From Paenibacillus thiaminolyticus (lineage in GTDB: Bacteria > Bacillota > Bacilli > Paenibacillales > Paenibacillaceae): a stretch of 64,000 nt of DNA. The notes under the pieces are model-generated. The model was not told the origin of the DNA and ran no database searches. It worked only from the letters and a program-made list of their open reading frames with translations. This document shows positions 53,817 to 62,235 of this stretch, piece by piece (position 1 is the stretch's first letter; each line of letters starts with the position of its first letter). The stretch lies in the NCBI RefSeq assembly GCF_007066085.1, contig NZ_CP041405.1:992001-1056000 (forward strand), written 5' to 3'. The translations under genes were made by a program, and so were the position numbers.

Positions 53817-55366
53817 CTTCGCACCTCTCCTTTGCCAAGCTTCATCTCCTTCATCCATCTTCCGAACCGATTCAGCCATCTCCTGCCGGTACGGCCCGAC
53901 CCTACGAGCTCTTCCGTCCAGCGCAAGGCATCCTCGCTCCACTCGAATGGATTCGGCTGATGCGGCAGCTTCGCCACACCTCTGCAACGCCCGCGGAGCC
54001 AAGCCGGCCGCCAGGCAGGATAGGCATCCGCATGTGAGATGGCTGCAATCCAATGCGTGCATTGGTTCGCTTCGAACCTTCGGGCCGCCTCGCGCAGCTC
54101 TTCCCGGCGCCAGGGAGACGCGCTGCCGACGAGCACGGGAATCTGAGCCCGCTCGAACTCCTCTATCCGGCGTCCCGTTGCATCCGCTCCCGTATCAAGC
54201 ACGACATATTCGTACCGGCCAAGCAAATACGGCAGCAGATTGCCCTGCGTCCAGCGGTAGCAGGTCACGCCATGAAGCCGAACTCCTTCGGCATCATCTC
54301 CCGCCGTCTTCCGGCTGTCCATCGCATCCGGCTCTTCGCCTTCATAATCCGCATCCAAGGCGCGAATGACCGCACCGTCCGCCTCATCCCGGGCATCAAC
54401 GTAGGCTGCCCTGCCCAATTCCCCGGCAGACAGGTGATACGCGCACATGAGCGCCGCATGCGTCGCTCCGATTCCGGAGGAAGTGCCGTGAAAAGCAATC
54501 ACTACGCCGGCGCCAGTCCTCCCGGCAGCATAAGGAGAAGCGTTGATGCCCACTGTGGAAGGAGTGTCCCCCGCAGCGAACGGCCTTAATACTTCGAGCA
54601 ATTCCTGTGCCGATTGATAGCGATGTTCGGGACGGATGGCCAGCAGCTTGACGAGAACCGGAAGGAAGCCGGCCAGAACATCATCGGCCAAACATTGCGG
54701 CGGAATCGGAATCTCTCCCTTCCAGCGGCCATCTGACATCATATAGGCCAGCAGAGCGCCTATCCCATACAGATCAGTGCGGGCATCGCTCTGCTTGCCC
54801 TCGTACTGCTCCGGCGCGGCGAACCCGACTGTGCCAAGCTTCACTGTATCGTGATCCTTGTCTGCATCGACGTTGCGGGCGATTCCGAAATCAATCAGCT
54901 TCACCTGGCCCTGCCGGCTCAGCATAATGTTCGACGGCTTCATATCGCGAAAGACAATTGGCGGATGCCGGCTGTGCAAATAAGACAAGGCTTCGCAAAT
55001 CGGCACCGCGTAGCCGATTGCCTCGGTGAACGTAACAGGCCGCTCCCGCATTCGTTCTCCCAATGTCACCCCCTCGATATATTCCATGACGAGATAGGCT
55101 CTTCCCGACGCGTCGGGCGGATAAAAGTCAACAATCAAGGGAAGATGCGGGTGGCGCAAAGCCGTCAGCAGCCTTGCTTCATGCACGAGCTGCTCCATAT
55201 CCCTGGCCACGGGCTTGGAAACCTTAATCGCCCACTGCTTCGAAGCCAGCCTCTCGTCTTCCGCCAAATAGACGGAACTCATCCCCCCGCTTCCGAGCAA
55301 TCGGACAATGCGGTACCTGCCGTGCAGCAGTTGACCCGGCTGCAGGCTATATCCATGTTCCAGCAA
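53813..55366 (-). CDS. Ser/Thr protein kinase fused to a ParA/CpaE-like domain
   Basis: 517 aa from TTG 55366 (GGGGGG upstream); the in-frame ATG at 55414 lies inside the upstream terminator stem and is rejected. Kinase domain at about 15-265: glycine loop LLGSGGMSSVYLAED, Lys48 in WAIKVSKP, catalytic loop FRDMKPSNIM (Phe instead of His, common in bacteria), DFGIAR and AAPEQ. No membrane helix or PASTA repeat. From about 285 a ParA/CpaE-like domain begins (VVIAFHGTSSGIGATHAALMCAYHL, VDARDEADGAVIRAL, YEYVVLDTGADATG) without the P-loop lysines. First gene of the Tad-like operon, so it probably gates or signals assembly by phosphorylation. Confidence 0.8.
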   Translation of the reverse strand: MLEHGYSLQPGQLLHGRYRIVRLLGSGGMSSVYLAEDERLASKQWAIKVSKPVARDMEQLVHEARLLTALRHPHLPLIVDFYPPDASGRAYLVMEYIEGVTLGERMRERPVTFTEAIGYAVPICEALSYLHSRHPPIVFRDMKPSNIMLSRQGQVKLIDFGIARNVDADKDHDTVKLGTVGFAAPEQYEGKQSDARTDLYGIGALLAYMMSDGRWKGEIPIPPQCLADDVLAGFLPVLVKLLAIRPEHRYQSAQELLEVLRPFAAGDTPSTVGINASPYAAGRTGAGVVIAFHGTSSGIGATHAALMCAYHLSAGELGRAAYVDARDEADGAVIRALDADYEGEEPDAMDSRKTAGDDAEGVRLHGVTCYRWTQGNLLPYLLGRYEYVVLDTGADATGRRIEEFERAQIPVLVGSASPWRREELREAARRFEANQCTHWIAAISHADAYPAWRPAWLRGRCRGVAKLPHQPNPFEWSEDALRWTEELVGSGRTGRRWLNRFGRWMKEMKLGKGEVRS

Positions 55367-55386
55367 TGCAATCCCCCCCAGACAAC

Positions 55387-55434
55387 GCAAAAAAGCACCC
55401 TGAAAACGAACCATCGTTCGTAATCAGGGTGCTT
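55387..55434 (-). terminator. Terminator between the methyltransferase gene and the Tad-like operon
   Basis: An 11-bp stem (55393-55403 with 55424-55434), with an inner stem formed by ACGAAC and GTTCGT, followed on the minus strand by six T at 55387-55392. It separates the operon starting at 55366 from the genes upstream and decides against a start inside the stem. Confidence 0.85.
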
Positions 55435-55534
55435 CCCTGTGTGCACGCTATGTTTTGATGCTAGTGTATAAGATTTGTAGCGGCTTGTCCAGCCTTATTT
55501 CGAAAAAGATCGTGCCACTGTACATTTAGTATCA

Positions 55535-56623
55535 TTAATATTTCATCATATAAAGTGTAATCTCGTCCCGATTATGGAACAACTGCTTCGCCCGGATAAT
55601 TTGGGCATGCTCGGCATACATGGCAGTTACATCGCGAATCGTCTGCAGCGGCTTTTTGTGCATCAATTTTACGGTGACGAGGATCGTTCCCCCCGCAATC
55701 ACGCCGTCCAGCAAGCGGATAACCATCTCTGCCGTCGCTTTGGGGCTCCAGCTCATATCGCAGACGAGCAGATCGAACTCATTCGGCTCCACCGGGACAT
55801 CGGCAGCATTCCGCTTCACATACGTCAACTGCGGGTGCCCTATCAAGCTCGGATGCATTTTGGCCGGGTCGATCGCGGTAACATGCACTCCCCGCTCCAG
55901 CAAGAGGCTCGTCCAGCCTCCCGGCGCGGCGCCGACGTCCAGTGCATGCCGATAAGCAGAGTAATCGAGACCGAATGTCCGTTCCGCTTCCAGCAGCTTG
56001 AACTTGGCGCGGGAGATTTGCCCTTCCTCCCTCTGGAACCGCATCGCTCCGCCGGGCCAATCGGATCCCGCTTCCGCGGAATTCATCATTCCTGCATAGA
56101 TTGCATCCTCGCTAATCACAACAGATACGATAATATCCGGTTCGGCCAGTACTGTCTCTCCTCCAATCCGTTCGATTACGGAGAGGAACGCCTCCCGGAT
56201 CGCCTTATCTTCCTCTGTCCTCGCCCCGCCGGACCGAACATGGACGGCGACCCGCATGCCGCTGCCGGCTTGGAGACCGGAGCCTGCGGTCAACTTCTCC
56301 AGCCACAAGGCGCACATCGCTTCCAGTTCTTCTGCCGGACCATTCGCGAGCCCCTCCTCGCGCTTGAGCGCCAGGTGCACCGGCTGAATATGCCGGCCGA
56401 AGATCGGCGGCTCCTGCTGCCATCGTTCCATCGCTTCAGCGGAACCGGCTGGAAGCTCCATCAAGGCCATCTCGCCGGGAACGAGCATGCGGCTCTTCAA
56501 CTGACCGAAGCTTCTGCGCAGCTCCTCCTGCGCATACGGGATATAACCGTGATTGGAGGTGACAATCCAATGGGATGACGGTGTATAATGTGACTCCAGA
56601 ATCAATTCTTGTACGGATTCCAC
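55535..56623 (-). CDS. FtsJ-like SAM-dependent methyltransferase (RlmM-like)
   Basis: 362 aa from GTG 56623 (GGAGG 9 nt upstream). The N-terminal 190 residues resemble a THUMP-like RNA-binding part (WIVTSNHGYIPYAQEELRRSFG, then MRVAVHVRSGGARTEED). The C-terminal RrmJ/FtsJ fold starts with SRAKFKLLEAERTFGLDYSAYRHALDVGAAPGGWTSLLLERG, the SAM-binding loop, and continues with FDLLVCDMSWSPKATAEMV and a Lys in LVTVKLMHKKP, fitting the K-D-K-E tetrad of 2'-O-methyltransferases. E. coli RlmM methylates 23S rRNA; the target here is inferred. Confidence 0.82.
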   Translation of the reverse strand: MESVQELILESHYTPSSHWIVTSNHGYIPYAQEELRRSFGQLKSRMLVPGEMALMELPAGSAEAMERWQQEPPIFGRHIQPVHLALKREEGLANGPAEELEAMCALWLEKLTAGSGLQAGSGMRVAVHVRSGGARTEEDKAIREAFLSVIERIGGETVLAEPDIIVSVVISEDAIYAGMMNSAEAGSDWPGGAMRFQREEGQISRAKFKLLEAERTFGLDYSAYRHALDVGAAPGGWTSLLLERGVHVTAIDPAKMHPSLIGHPQLTYVKRNAADVPVEPNEFDLLVCDMSWSPKATAEMVIRLLDGVIAGGTILVTVKLMHKKPLQTIRDVTAMYAEHAQIIRAKQLFHNRDEITLYMMKY

Positions 56624-56706
56624 GTGGGCAAACCTCCAGCTTTGTTGCGAATATCAATCGCTATATTGAACATCATTGCAAACATATAATTTCAAAAAGA
56701 CAACGC

Positions 56707-57471
56707 TCACGGAACCCGTATCCATGGTCGATCATTCGTCCAGTCCACCTGGACAGGCATATCGAAGGTCTCCGAGAGCAGCTCCGGAGTCATCACCTCG
56801 CGCTTCAGCCCGGACGCGACCATCCGCCCCTCATGCAGCAGCGCTACATGCGTGAACAGCGGGATAATTTCCTCCGAATGATGCGTCACATAGACAATCC
56901 CGAGATCGCGTCCCGAGAGCAGCGCCATATCTTCAAGCAGCTTCTCCCGCTCATAAATATCGAGGCCGGAGCACGGCTCGTCCATAATAAGCAGCTCGGG
57001 ATCGCCCATCAATGCGCGGGCAAGCATAATTTTCTTGCGTTCCCCTTGCGAGCAGACGGCAAGCGGCTGATCCGCCAGACGGCCAAGATGGAATTCCTCC
57101 AGCAATTGCTGGGCCCGCTCCTTCACTTCCTTCGGAATCTCCTGATAGAAGCGCAGCCAAGCGAAGGCACCGGTCGCCACCACTTCCCACACCGGGTCGC
57201 GCAGCGTTAATTTTTCGACGAGCGATTGACTAATATATCCGATCCGTTGTCTCACTTCTCTTACATCGCACTGACCATATGTATGACCAAGTACGCGGAC
57301 GGTTCCGCTGGAAGGAAATTGGTAGGCGGTTATCAGTTCAAGCAGCGTCGTCTTCCCGGATCCGTTCCGTCCCAGCAACACCCAGTGCTCCCCAGGGTTT
57401 ACGCTCCAGTTCACGTCATCTAAAATGGTTCGCTCTTCTCTCTGGAACCTGATCTGTTCTAGCTGTATCAC
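56707..57471 (-). CDS. ABC transporter ATP-binding protein (YlmA-like)
   Basis: 254 aa. Walker A GRNGSGKTT at about 34-42, Q-loop GYISQSL, Walker B LLIMDEPCSGLD and H-loop VTHHSEEI; the signature reads CSQGERKK instead of LSGGQ. Length and wording fit the YlmA/ModF-type family with no dedicated permease gene. GTG start overlapping the thioredoxin-like stop (GTGA), with GGGGG just upstream, so translation is coupled. Function unknown. Confidence 0.85.
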   Translation of the reverse strand: MIQLEQIRFQREERTILDDVNWSVNPGEHWVLLGRNGSGKTTLLELITAYQFPSSGTVRVLGHTYGQCDVREVRQRIGYISQSLVEKLTLRDPVWEVVATGAFAWLRFYQEIPKEVKERAQQLLEEFHLGRLADQPLAVCSQGERKKIMLARALMGDPELLIMDEPCSGLDIYEREKLLEDMALLSGRDLGIVYVTHHSEEIIPLFTHVALLHEGRMVASGLKREVMTPELLSETFDMPVQVDWTNDRPWIRVP

Positions 57472-57815
57472 AGCAATCCCCCGCCTTTCAATCGTTCATA
57501 CATATAAGTTACCGAATGAAATGCATAAATCTTCTCCGGCCCGCTCTCCCGTTCCGCCGTGTCTTCTCCCCAGAGCAGAAGACAAGGGACGCTCTCGATG
57601 CGATGCGCCTGCACCAGTTCGGCGGCATCCAGCACATTGACCGAAGCGATCGCAAGCTGTGAATAAGATTGCTCCAGTAGAGCCAGCATCCGTTCAGCAA
57701 GCCGGCACGTCCCGCAAAAGGGGCTGTACACATAGAGTGCCCGCCGGCTTCCTGCAGCCGTGACCGGACGACCTGGCATAAAGTGCTGAAGCTCTTGCCC
57801 GCGGACCGGGTTCAC
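57468..57815 (-). CDS. Thioredoxin-like protein
   Basis: 115 aa cytosolic protein: a 25-residue lead, then the fold starting ALYVYSPFCGTCRLAERMLALLE with the redox motif CGTC, and the cis-Pro segment RIESVPCLLLWGED. The CxxC is intact, so disulfide reductase activity is possible. The GTG start overlaps the stop of the receiver-domain gene (GTGA) and the stop overlaps the next start, giving three translationally coupled genes. Confidence 0.85.
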   Translation of the reverse strand: MNPVRGQELQHFMPGRPVTAAGSRRALYVYSPFCGTCRLAERMLALLEQSYSQLAIASVNVLDAAELVQAHRIESVPCLLLWGEDTAERESGPEKIYAFHSVTYMYERLKGGGLL

Positions 57816-58153
57816 TGCTTCTCCATCCTAACCCGCTCCAGCGTATCCCAGCCCATGGGCCCGTTATGAAGCTTCACGGAGTCCGGCTTATGCTTATACA
57901 GCTGCTGGTACATCCGTTGTCTCCCTTCCGGGCAGGAAGTATGGAGATAGATTTCCTCCTGCGGATAAAGTCCGCGGCGCACCATTTCCAACACAAGCTC
58001 CGTTCCCGTGGGCTCGTCCGGCCCCAGATCATGATCTAGCGATAAAATACCGACGTGCTCCTCTTCCAGAAGCAGGAGACATTCCTCCATATTCCGCGCC
58101 AGCACGAATCCGTCCGGACAGCGCCGCCAGTCGTCCAGGTAGACATGAATCAT
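57812..58153 (-). CDS. Cyclic-phosphate-processing receiver domain protein
   Basis: 113 aa stand-alone receiver-like domain: MIHVYLDDWRRCPDGFVLARNMEECLLLLEEE, then ILSLDHDLGPDEPTGTELVLEMVRRG and IYLHTSCPEGRQRMYQQL. This wording (LDDxRxxPxGFxLAR, LSLDHDLG, IHxHSxNPxG) is that of the cpREC family, proposed in comparative genomics to take part in removing cyclic phosphates from RNA or nucleotides. It lies between endonuclease IV and a thioredoxin-like gene. Experimental function is lacking to my knowledge. Confidence 0.75.
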   Translation of the reverse strand: MIHVYLDDWRRCPDGFVLARNMEECLLLLEEEHVGILSLDHDLGPDEPTGTELVLEMVRRGLYPQEEIYLHTSCPEGRQRMYQQLYKHKPDSVKLHNGPMGWDTLERVRMEKQ

Positions 58154-58182
58154 CGCATTCCCTCTTTCCCTTCACCATGAAA

Positions 58183-59103
58183 TCATTTGTTGCCGGCCCG
58201 AACTGCCTGCTTCAGCCTGTTCCACTCGGGAACATGTCCGTATTGTTCGCTGCCTGGCGTCTCCAGAATGAGCGGCTTGCCGCAGATCCCTTCAGCCATC
58301 GCCAGTCGGGCCAGATCCTCAATGCCGATATGCCCGTCTCCCAGATTAGCGTGACGATCTTGGCGCGAAGCATAGACTTCTCTTGAATCGTTCAAATGAA
58401 TGACCTGCATATGCGGCCAATAACCAAGCTCATGCCCTTTGGCAACGAATTCATCGGTCTTGGACGGATCCCACAAGCCGCTGACGAACGCATGACAGGT
58501 ATCGAAGCAATAGCCGATTTTGTCGGAATAGCGGCTTAACTGCCTGATCTGGATAAGCTCCTCCAGCGTTACTCCGAGGCCGCCATGACTGCCCGCCTGA
58601 TTCTCTAGCAGAAGCCGGGCGCGCCCGTTCCAGACGGCAAGCACCGTATCGATCGTACGAATAATGTTCCCGTAGGTGCGCAGCAGAAGCTGATCACCGT
58701 CGGACTTGCCTTTAAACATACCGAAATGGACGACCGCTCCAATCGATCCGCAGGCTTCCGCAATCATCAAATCATTCAACAGCGATTGCACCGTCGCTTG
58801 GAACCGCTCTGGCGCCAGTTCGGCATCGACCGCCAGATTCGTCGGATACGGCGTATGAACGACGGTCTGAATCCCGTGACGTTCACATATCTCCCGAGCC
58901 GCCTCCGCCTCATCCTCGTAGCCGAGCTTGACGGACAAGCCCCTTGGGTTCTTACTGAAATATTGATAGCAGCCAAGGCCAAACGCCTCCTGCAATCGGA
59001 CCGCGTCACGCGCGGCATGGCTATACCCGCCTCGCAGCGACAAATGACAACCGTATTGCAGCGCAAAGCTGCCGTCTCCCCTCCCTGGGAGACTAGGATT
59101 CAT
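58183..59103 (-). CDS. nfo: Endonuclease IV (AP endonuclease, Nfo family)
   Basis: About 306 aa from ATG 59103, which overlaps the stop of the Fpg-family gene by 11 bp; the start is uncertain since a purine-rich GGGAGGGGAG lies slightly further inside. TIM barrel with trinuclear zinc ligands recognisable in YGCHLSL, TVVHTPY, AVVHFGMF, LLENQAG, CFDTCHAF, VIHLNDS, RHANLGDGHIG and ILETPG. The enzyme cuts DNA at abasic sites, the natural step after a glycosylase such as the one encoded just upstream. Confidence 0.9.
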   Translation of the reverse strand: MNPSLPGRGDGSFALQYGCHLSLRGGYSHAARDAVRLQEAFGLGCYQYFSKNPRGLSVKLGYEDEAEAAREICERHGIQTVVHTPYPTNLAVDAELAPERFQATVQSLLNDLMIAEACGSIGAVVHFGMFKGKSDGDQLLLRTYGNIIRTIDTVLAVWNGRARLLLENQAGSHGGLGVTLEELIQIRQLSRYSDKIGYCFDTCHAFVSGLWDPSKTDEFVAKGHELGYWPHMQVIHLNDSREVYASRQDRHANLGDGHIGIEDLARLAMAEGICGKPLILETPGSEQYGHVPEWNRLKQAVRAGNK

Positions 59104-59938
59104 CCACTGGCGGCAGCGGCTGGCACTGCGGACAGAAATACGCGGGCTTCCGCTGGATCTGCATTTCTTCAATCGGCGTGCCACAGCGCGGGCAAGGCTC
59201 CCCTGTCTTGCCTGCAATTCCCCATGAGACTGAAGCCGTACTGCCGTCAGCTGCCGCTCCGCTCCCATCCTGCCGCTCGATCGCTTCCTGAAGCACATGA
59301 ATCATTGATAAATACAACCGGTCAAGCTCTTCTTCCTGCAGCTGATCAACACGCACAGAAGGGCGAAGCCCGGCGGCGAACGCGATGTCATCCGCATACC
59401 GGCTGTCAATTCCGGCCAGCAGCGCGGGATTCATCAAGGCCGCCTTCAAAGTCGACCGCCGCTTGGCGAACCGTTGGCGGAACCGTTCCGCCGTCAAGTG
59501 GCGGGACAATGGATCAGGACCATGCTCCCGCTGCTGTTGATCCAGCTCTTTCGCCGTCAGCAGCAACAGCTGAAGCGACCGCGACTTGACCACGGTCACC
59601 GCCACGCTGTCCAAGCGGAGCGAAAATGAAGGCTTGCTTGCGCTTGCGGCCGTTTTCAGTTCCTCGTCCTCCGCACCGGCTTCGAGCCTGTCAATATGAA
59701 GATCATCCTCCTGGCCCAACCGCAGCACTAGGCGCTGACCATTATCCAGATGAAAAATAAGATCCGTCCCTCTTCGTTCCACAAATAAAATTTGTCGGCC
59801 AAGAGCCTGATCATGCATACGTTCCATTTCCACGTTCAGCCCGGATTGGCGCTGCATATCCAATGTGCGGATACGTTGGCCTACCGTATGCTGATCCAAC
59901 CATCTCCGGTAACCTTCGATCTCGGGAATTCCCGGCAT
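59093..59938 (-). CDS. Divergent Fpg/Nei family DNA glycosylase-like protein
   Basis: 281 aa. N-terminus MPGIPEIEGYRRWLDQHTVGQ keeps Pro2, the glycosylase nucleophile, but has Gly3 where the catalytic Glu3 (MPELPE) normally stands. The beta-sandwich lysine of RRxKYL is replaced (VERRGTDLIF), and the helix-two-turn-helix asparagine block reads AGIDSRYADDIAF instead of GIGNIYADE. The C-terminal zinc finger with four Cys (CPRCGTPIEEMQIQRKPAYFCPQC) is intact, as is its Arg. DNA binding at lesions is likely; full bifunctional activity is doubtful. Followed by nfo with an 11-bp overlap. Confidence 0.82.
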   Translation of the reverse strand: MPGIPEIEGYRRWLDQHTVGQRIRTLDMQRQSGLNVEMERMHDQALGRQILFVERRGTDLIFHLDNGQRLVLRLGQEDDLHIDRLEAGAEDEELKTAASASKPSFSLRLDSVAVTVVKSRSLQLLLLTAKELDQQQREHGPDPLSRHLTAERFRQRFAKRRSTLKAALMNPALLAGIDSRYADDIAFAAGLRPSVRVDQLQEEELDRLYLSMIHVLQEAIERQDGSGAAADGSTASVSWGIAGKTGEPCPRCGTPIEEMQIQRKPAYFCPQCQPLPPVDES

Positions 59939-59985
59939 CGAGCATCTTCCTTCCTATGTCTATAAATTAATGGCGTTAATGCCGC

Positions 59986-60816
59986 TTATTCGTTAACATG
60001 CGCTTGTTCCATGAACCACTGCCGCAGCTCCTCCAGCGTAGCGCATATCATATCGGGATTGACTCCCGAGCGTTTCTGATAATCCTCGAGGTTGGCCGCT
60101 GTTGTAAGGCCTGTCAATACAAGCGCCGTCCGGCACCCCGCCTGCTGACCTGCCAGCATATCAGTCATCATATTATCGCCGATGACGATGGCTTCCTCCG
60201 CGCGGCAGCCCAGCCGTTCCAGTGCGGCGTCCATGATGATGCGGCTCGGCTTCCCGATCACGACGGGTTCAACTCCGGAGGCAGCCTGGATCGCCGCCCC
60301 GATCGACCCGGCTCCAGGGGAGAATCCCCGGTCGGAAGGCAGCATCAGATCCGGATTCGTCAGAATCGAGAGCGCTCCCTTGCGCACTGCGGCTGCGGCC
60401 GCTTCCAGCTTCGCATAACTCACGCTCCGGTCAATTCCCTGAACGACGATATCGATCTCTTCATTCCATACGGCCTCTACATCCGCCGTCCACGTAATTC
60501 CGGCATCCGTCAACGCTTGCTCCAGGCCCCGTTCCCCGATCATAAATACGCGGCGGCCCTGATATTTCTTCTGAATATACGATGCAGCAGCTTGTGCAGA
60601 CGTGAGCACATCCTGACTTTTCGCATTGATTCCGAGCCCATTCAGCATGTCAGCAACTTCTTCCGGCGTACGCGACGAGTTGTTCGTCACGAACTGATAC
60701 GGAATTCGGAGCTGCTGTAATGTCGAGACCAGCGCATCCGCTCCTTCAATCATCGTCGATCCGTGATACATCGTTCCATCCAGATCAATGCAGGCATACC
60801 ATTTCGTGTCCATCAT
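59986..60816 (-). CDS. HAD-IIA family phosphatase (NagD/AraL-like)
   Basis: 276 aa. Motif I ACIDLDGTMYHG, motif II QFVTNNSSRTPEEVA, motif III Lys in VIGKPSRIIMDAAL and motif IV VIGDNMMTDMLAGQQAG, with a large C2-type cap between (GERGLEQALTDAGI). Members dephosphorylate nucleoside monophosphates, sugar phosphates or aromatic phosphates, often as damage-control enzymes. GGGGAAGC precedes tandem ATGs. Part of the minus-strand gene run from rnz to nfo. Confidence 0.88.
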   Translation of the reverse strand: MMDTKWYACIDLDGTMYHGSTMIEGADALVSTLQQLRIPYQFVTNNSSRTPEEVADMLNGLGINAKSQDVLTSAQAAASYIQKKYQGRRVFMIGERGLEQALTDAGITWTADVEAVWNEEIDIVVQGIDRSVSYAKLEAAAAAVRKGALSILTNPDLMLPSDRGFSPGAGSIGAAIQAASGVEPVVIGKPSRIIMDAALERLGCRAEEAIVIGDNMMTDMLAGQQAGCRTALVLTGLTTAANLEDYQKRSGVNPDMICATLEELRQWFMEQAHVNE

Positions 60817-60861
60817 GATGCTTCCCCATTCCTTTCTTCGCTTGCCGTAACATGTCTAGGC

Positions 60862-61947
60862 CTACCGCTCCCGGTCGGCACGGATGACATGATCCACCCA
60901 CTGCTCAACCGCATTGCCGTCTGCCAAGGTCGGAACGATATCCGACCAGCGTTCATCTCCGGACAATCGCAAAATGAAATGATGAAGCGCCGCAAAGTGG
61001 CTGTCCTGAAACACGCCCATCGTGGCCTTTTCGTCCGGGAGCAAATACAGGCTGTCCGGTTCAGGGAGCGCCGGATGCTGTCCGTTCAATAAATGAAGGG
61101 CCGGCATCTTGTCCCGTTCCAGGTCGCAGGTTATGCTCCCCTTCGTACCGACGATGTCTATCCGGAACGCCTCAGCGCCATAAGCAATCCGGGATACTTC
61201 CACCATCCCATGGACGCCGCTCTCTGTCTTATAGGTCATGACGCCCCAATCATCGACATGGACCGGGACACGCTCTTCTGAGCCGGCCGTCTTCGGCCGC
61301 TCCGGCACAAACGTATGTACATGACCATCCACGCTCGCGAAATCACCGAACCAGTGACGGATCAGATCAAGCGCATGCACGCCGATATCCGTAATGGCTC
61401 CTCCGCCGGACAAAGAGTCGCTCAGCCTCCAACTGAAAGGCCTTGATTCGCTCAAATATCCGGAACGCAGATAAGCGATTTTGCATTGCAGAACTTCGCC
61501 GACCAGCCCCGCCTCCAGCCAGGACCGGATGCGCATGACAGCCGGGTGATAACGAAATACAAATGCGAGCTGCTGCGGGTGCTGTGCGGGTATCTCCCCT
61601 ACCAACTCTTTCGTCGCCTGCGCATTGTCCGTTACCGGCTTCTCGCAATATACAGCCTGCCGGCGGGCGACCGCGGTTCTGACTTGATCTGCGTGCAGCG
61701 CATTCGGTGTGCAAATGCTAACCGCATCAGAGCCTTCGATCTGAAGCGCCTCTTCCAACGAATTCGTAATATGGGCAAATCCGATGCGGCGTGCCTGGAC
61801 GCCCACCTCTTCGGGCCGTCTGGTGACCAACGCGTGGAGATATAGCTCCACGGGCAGCGGCTTCACAATCGGCAGCGTTCTCAATGCAATCATATGGGTT
61901 TTGGCGATCGTGCCGAACCCTACTATAGAGAAACCAAGCTTCTGCAT
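60862..61947 (-). CDS. Gfo/Idh/MocA family oxidoreductase
   Basis: 361 aa from ATG 61947, placing the Rossmann start MQKLGFSIVGFGTIAKTHMIAL at the N-terminus; the open frame extends 82 codons upstream without family sequence. The NAD(P) fold is followed by SIC-TPNALHADQVRTA and the signature catalytic segment YCEKPVTDNAQATKELV (Lys), then the C-terminal beta-sheet domain with SLSGGGAITDIGVHALDLIRHWFG. Sugar or polyol dehydrogenase activity is likely; substrate unknown. Confidence 0.88.
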   Translation of the reverse strand: MQKLGFSIVGFGTIAKTHMIALRTLPIVKPLPVELYLHALVTRRPEEVGVQARRIGFAHITNSLEEALQIEGSDAVSICTPNALHADQVRTAVARRQAVYCEKPVTDNAQATKELVGEIPAQHPQQLAFVFRYHPAVMRIRSWLEAGLVGEVLQCKIAYLRSGYLSESRPFSWRLSDSLSGGGAITDIGVHALDLIRHWFGDFASVDGHVHTFVPERPKTAGSEERVPVHVDDWGVMTYKTESGVHGMVEVSRIAYGAEAFRIDIVGTKGSITCDLERDKMPALHLLNGQHPALPEPDSLYLLPDEKATMGVFQDSHFAALHHFILRLSGDERWSDIVPTLADGNAVEQWVDHVIRADRER

Positions 61948-62235
61948 GGAGGATTCCACCTTTCCTAATTCCCGCCTTCGCTCACGATAGGTTGCCGGGA
62001 AATACTCAACTTTGATCCATTGTAAAGAACCGCCACTCCGCTTGCAAGGCTGGATATTAGAATGACCCGTCCATTTTCGACGGTACGCCGCGTCGATCGA
62101 CGTCGAAATTCCCTCTAAGTCTCCCGTTCCGCCCCGTATGGTGCACCCATTGTCAACTTGTGCGCTTTCCCGGAAAATAATACCCCGAAGCATCCGGGCT
62201 TCGCCAAACAGTCGGCACTCCGATTACAGGCTTCG

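Noticed and set aside
55367..55414. ATG at 55414 as start of the kinase gene
   Set aside because: It lies inside the stem of the terminator of the preceding gene; TTG 55366 has a G-rich site and fits the family N-terminus.
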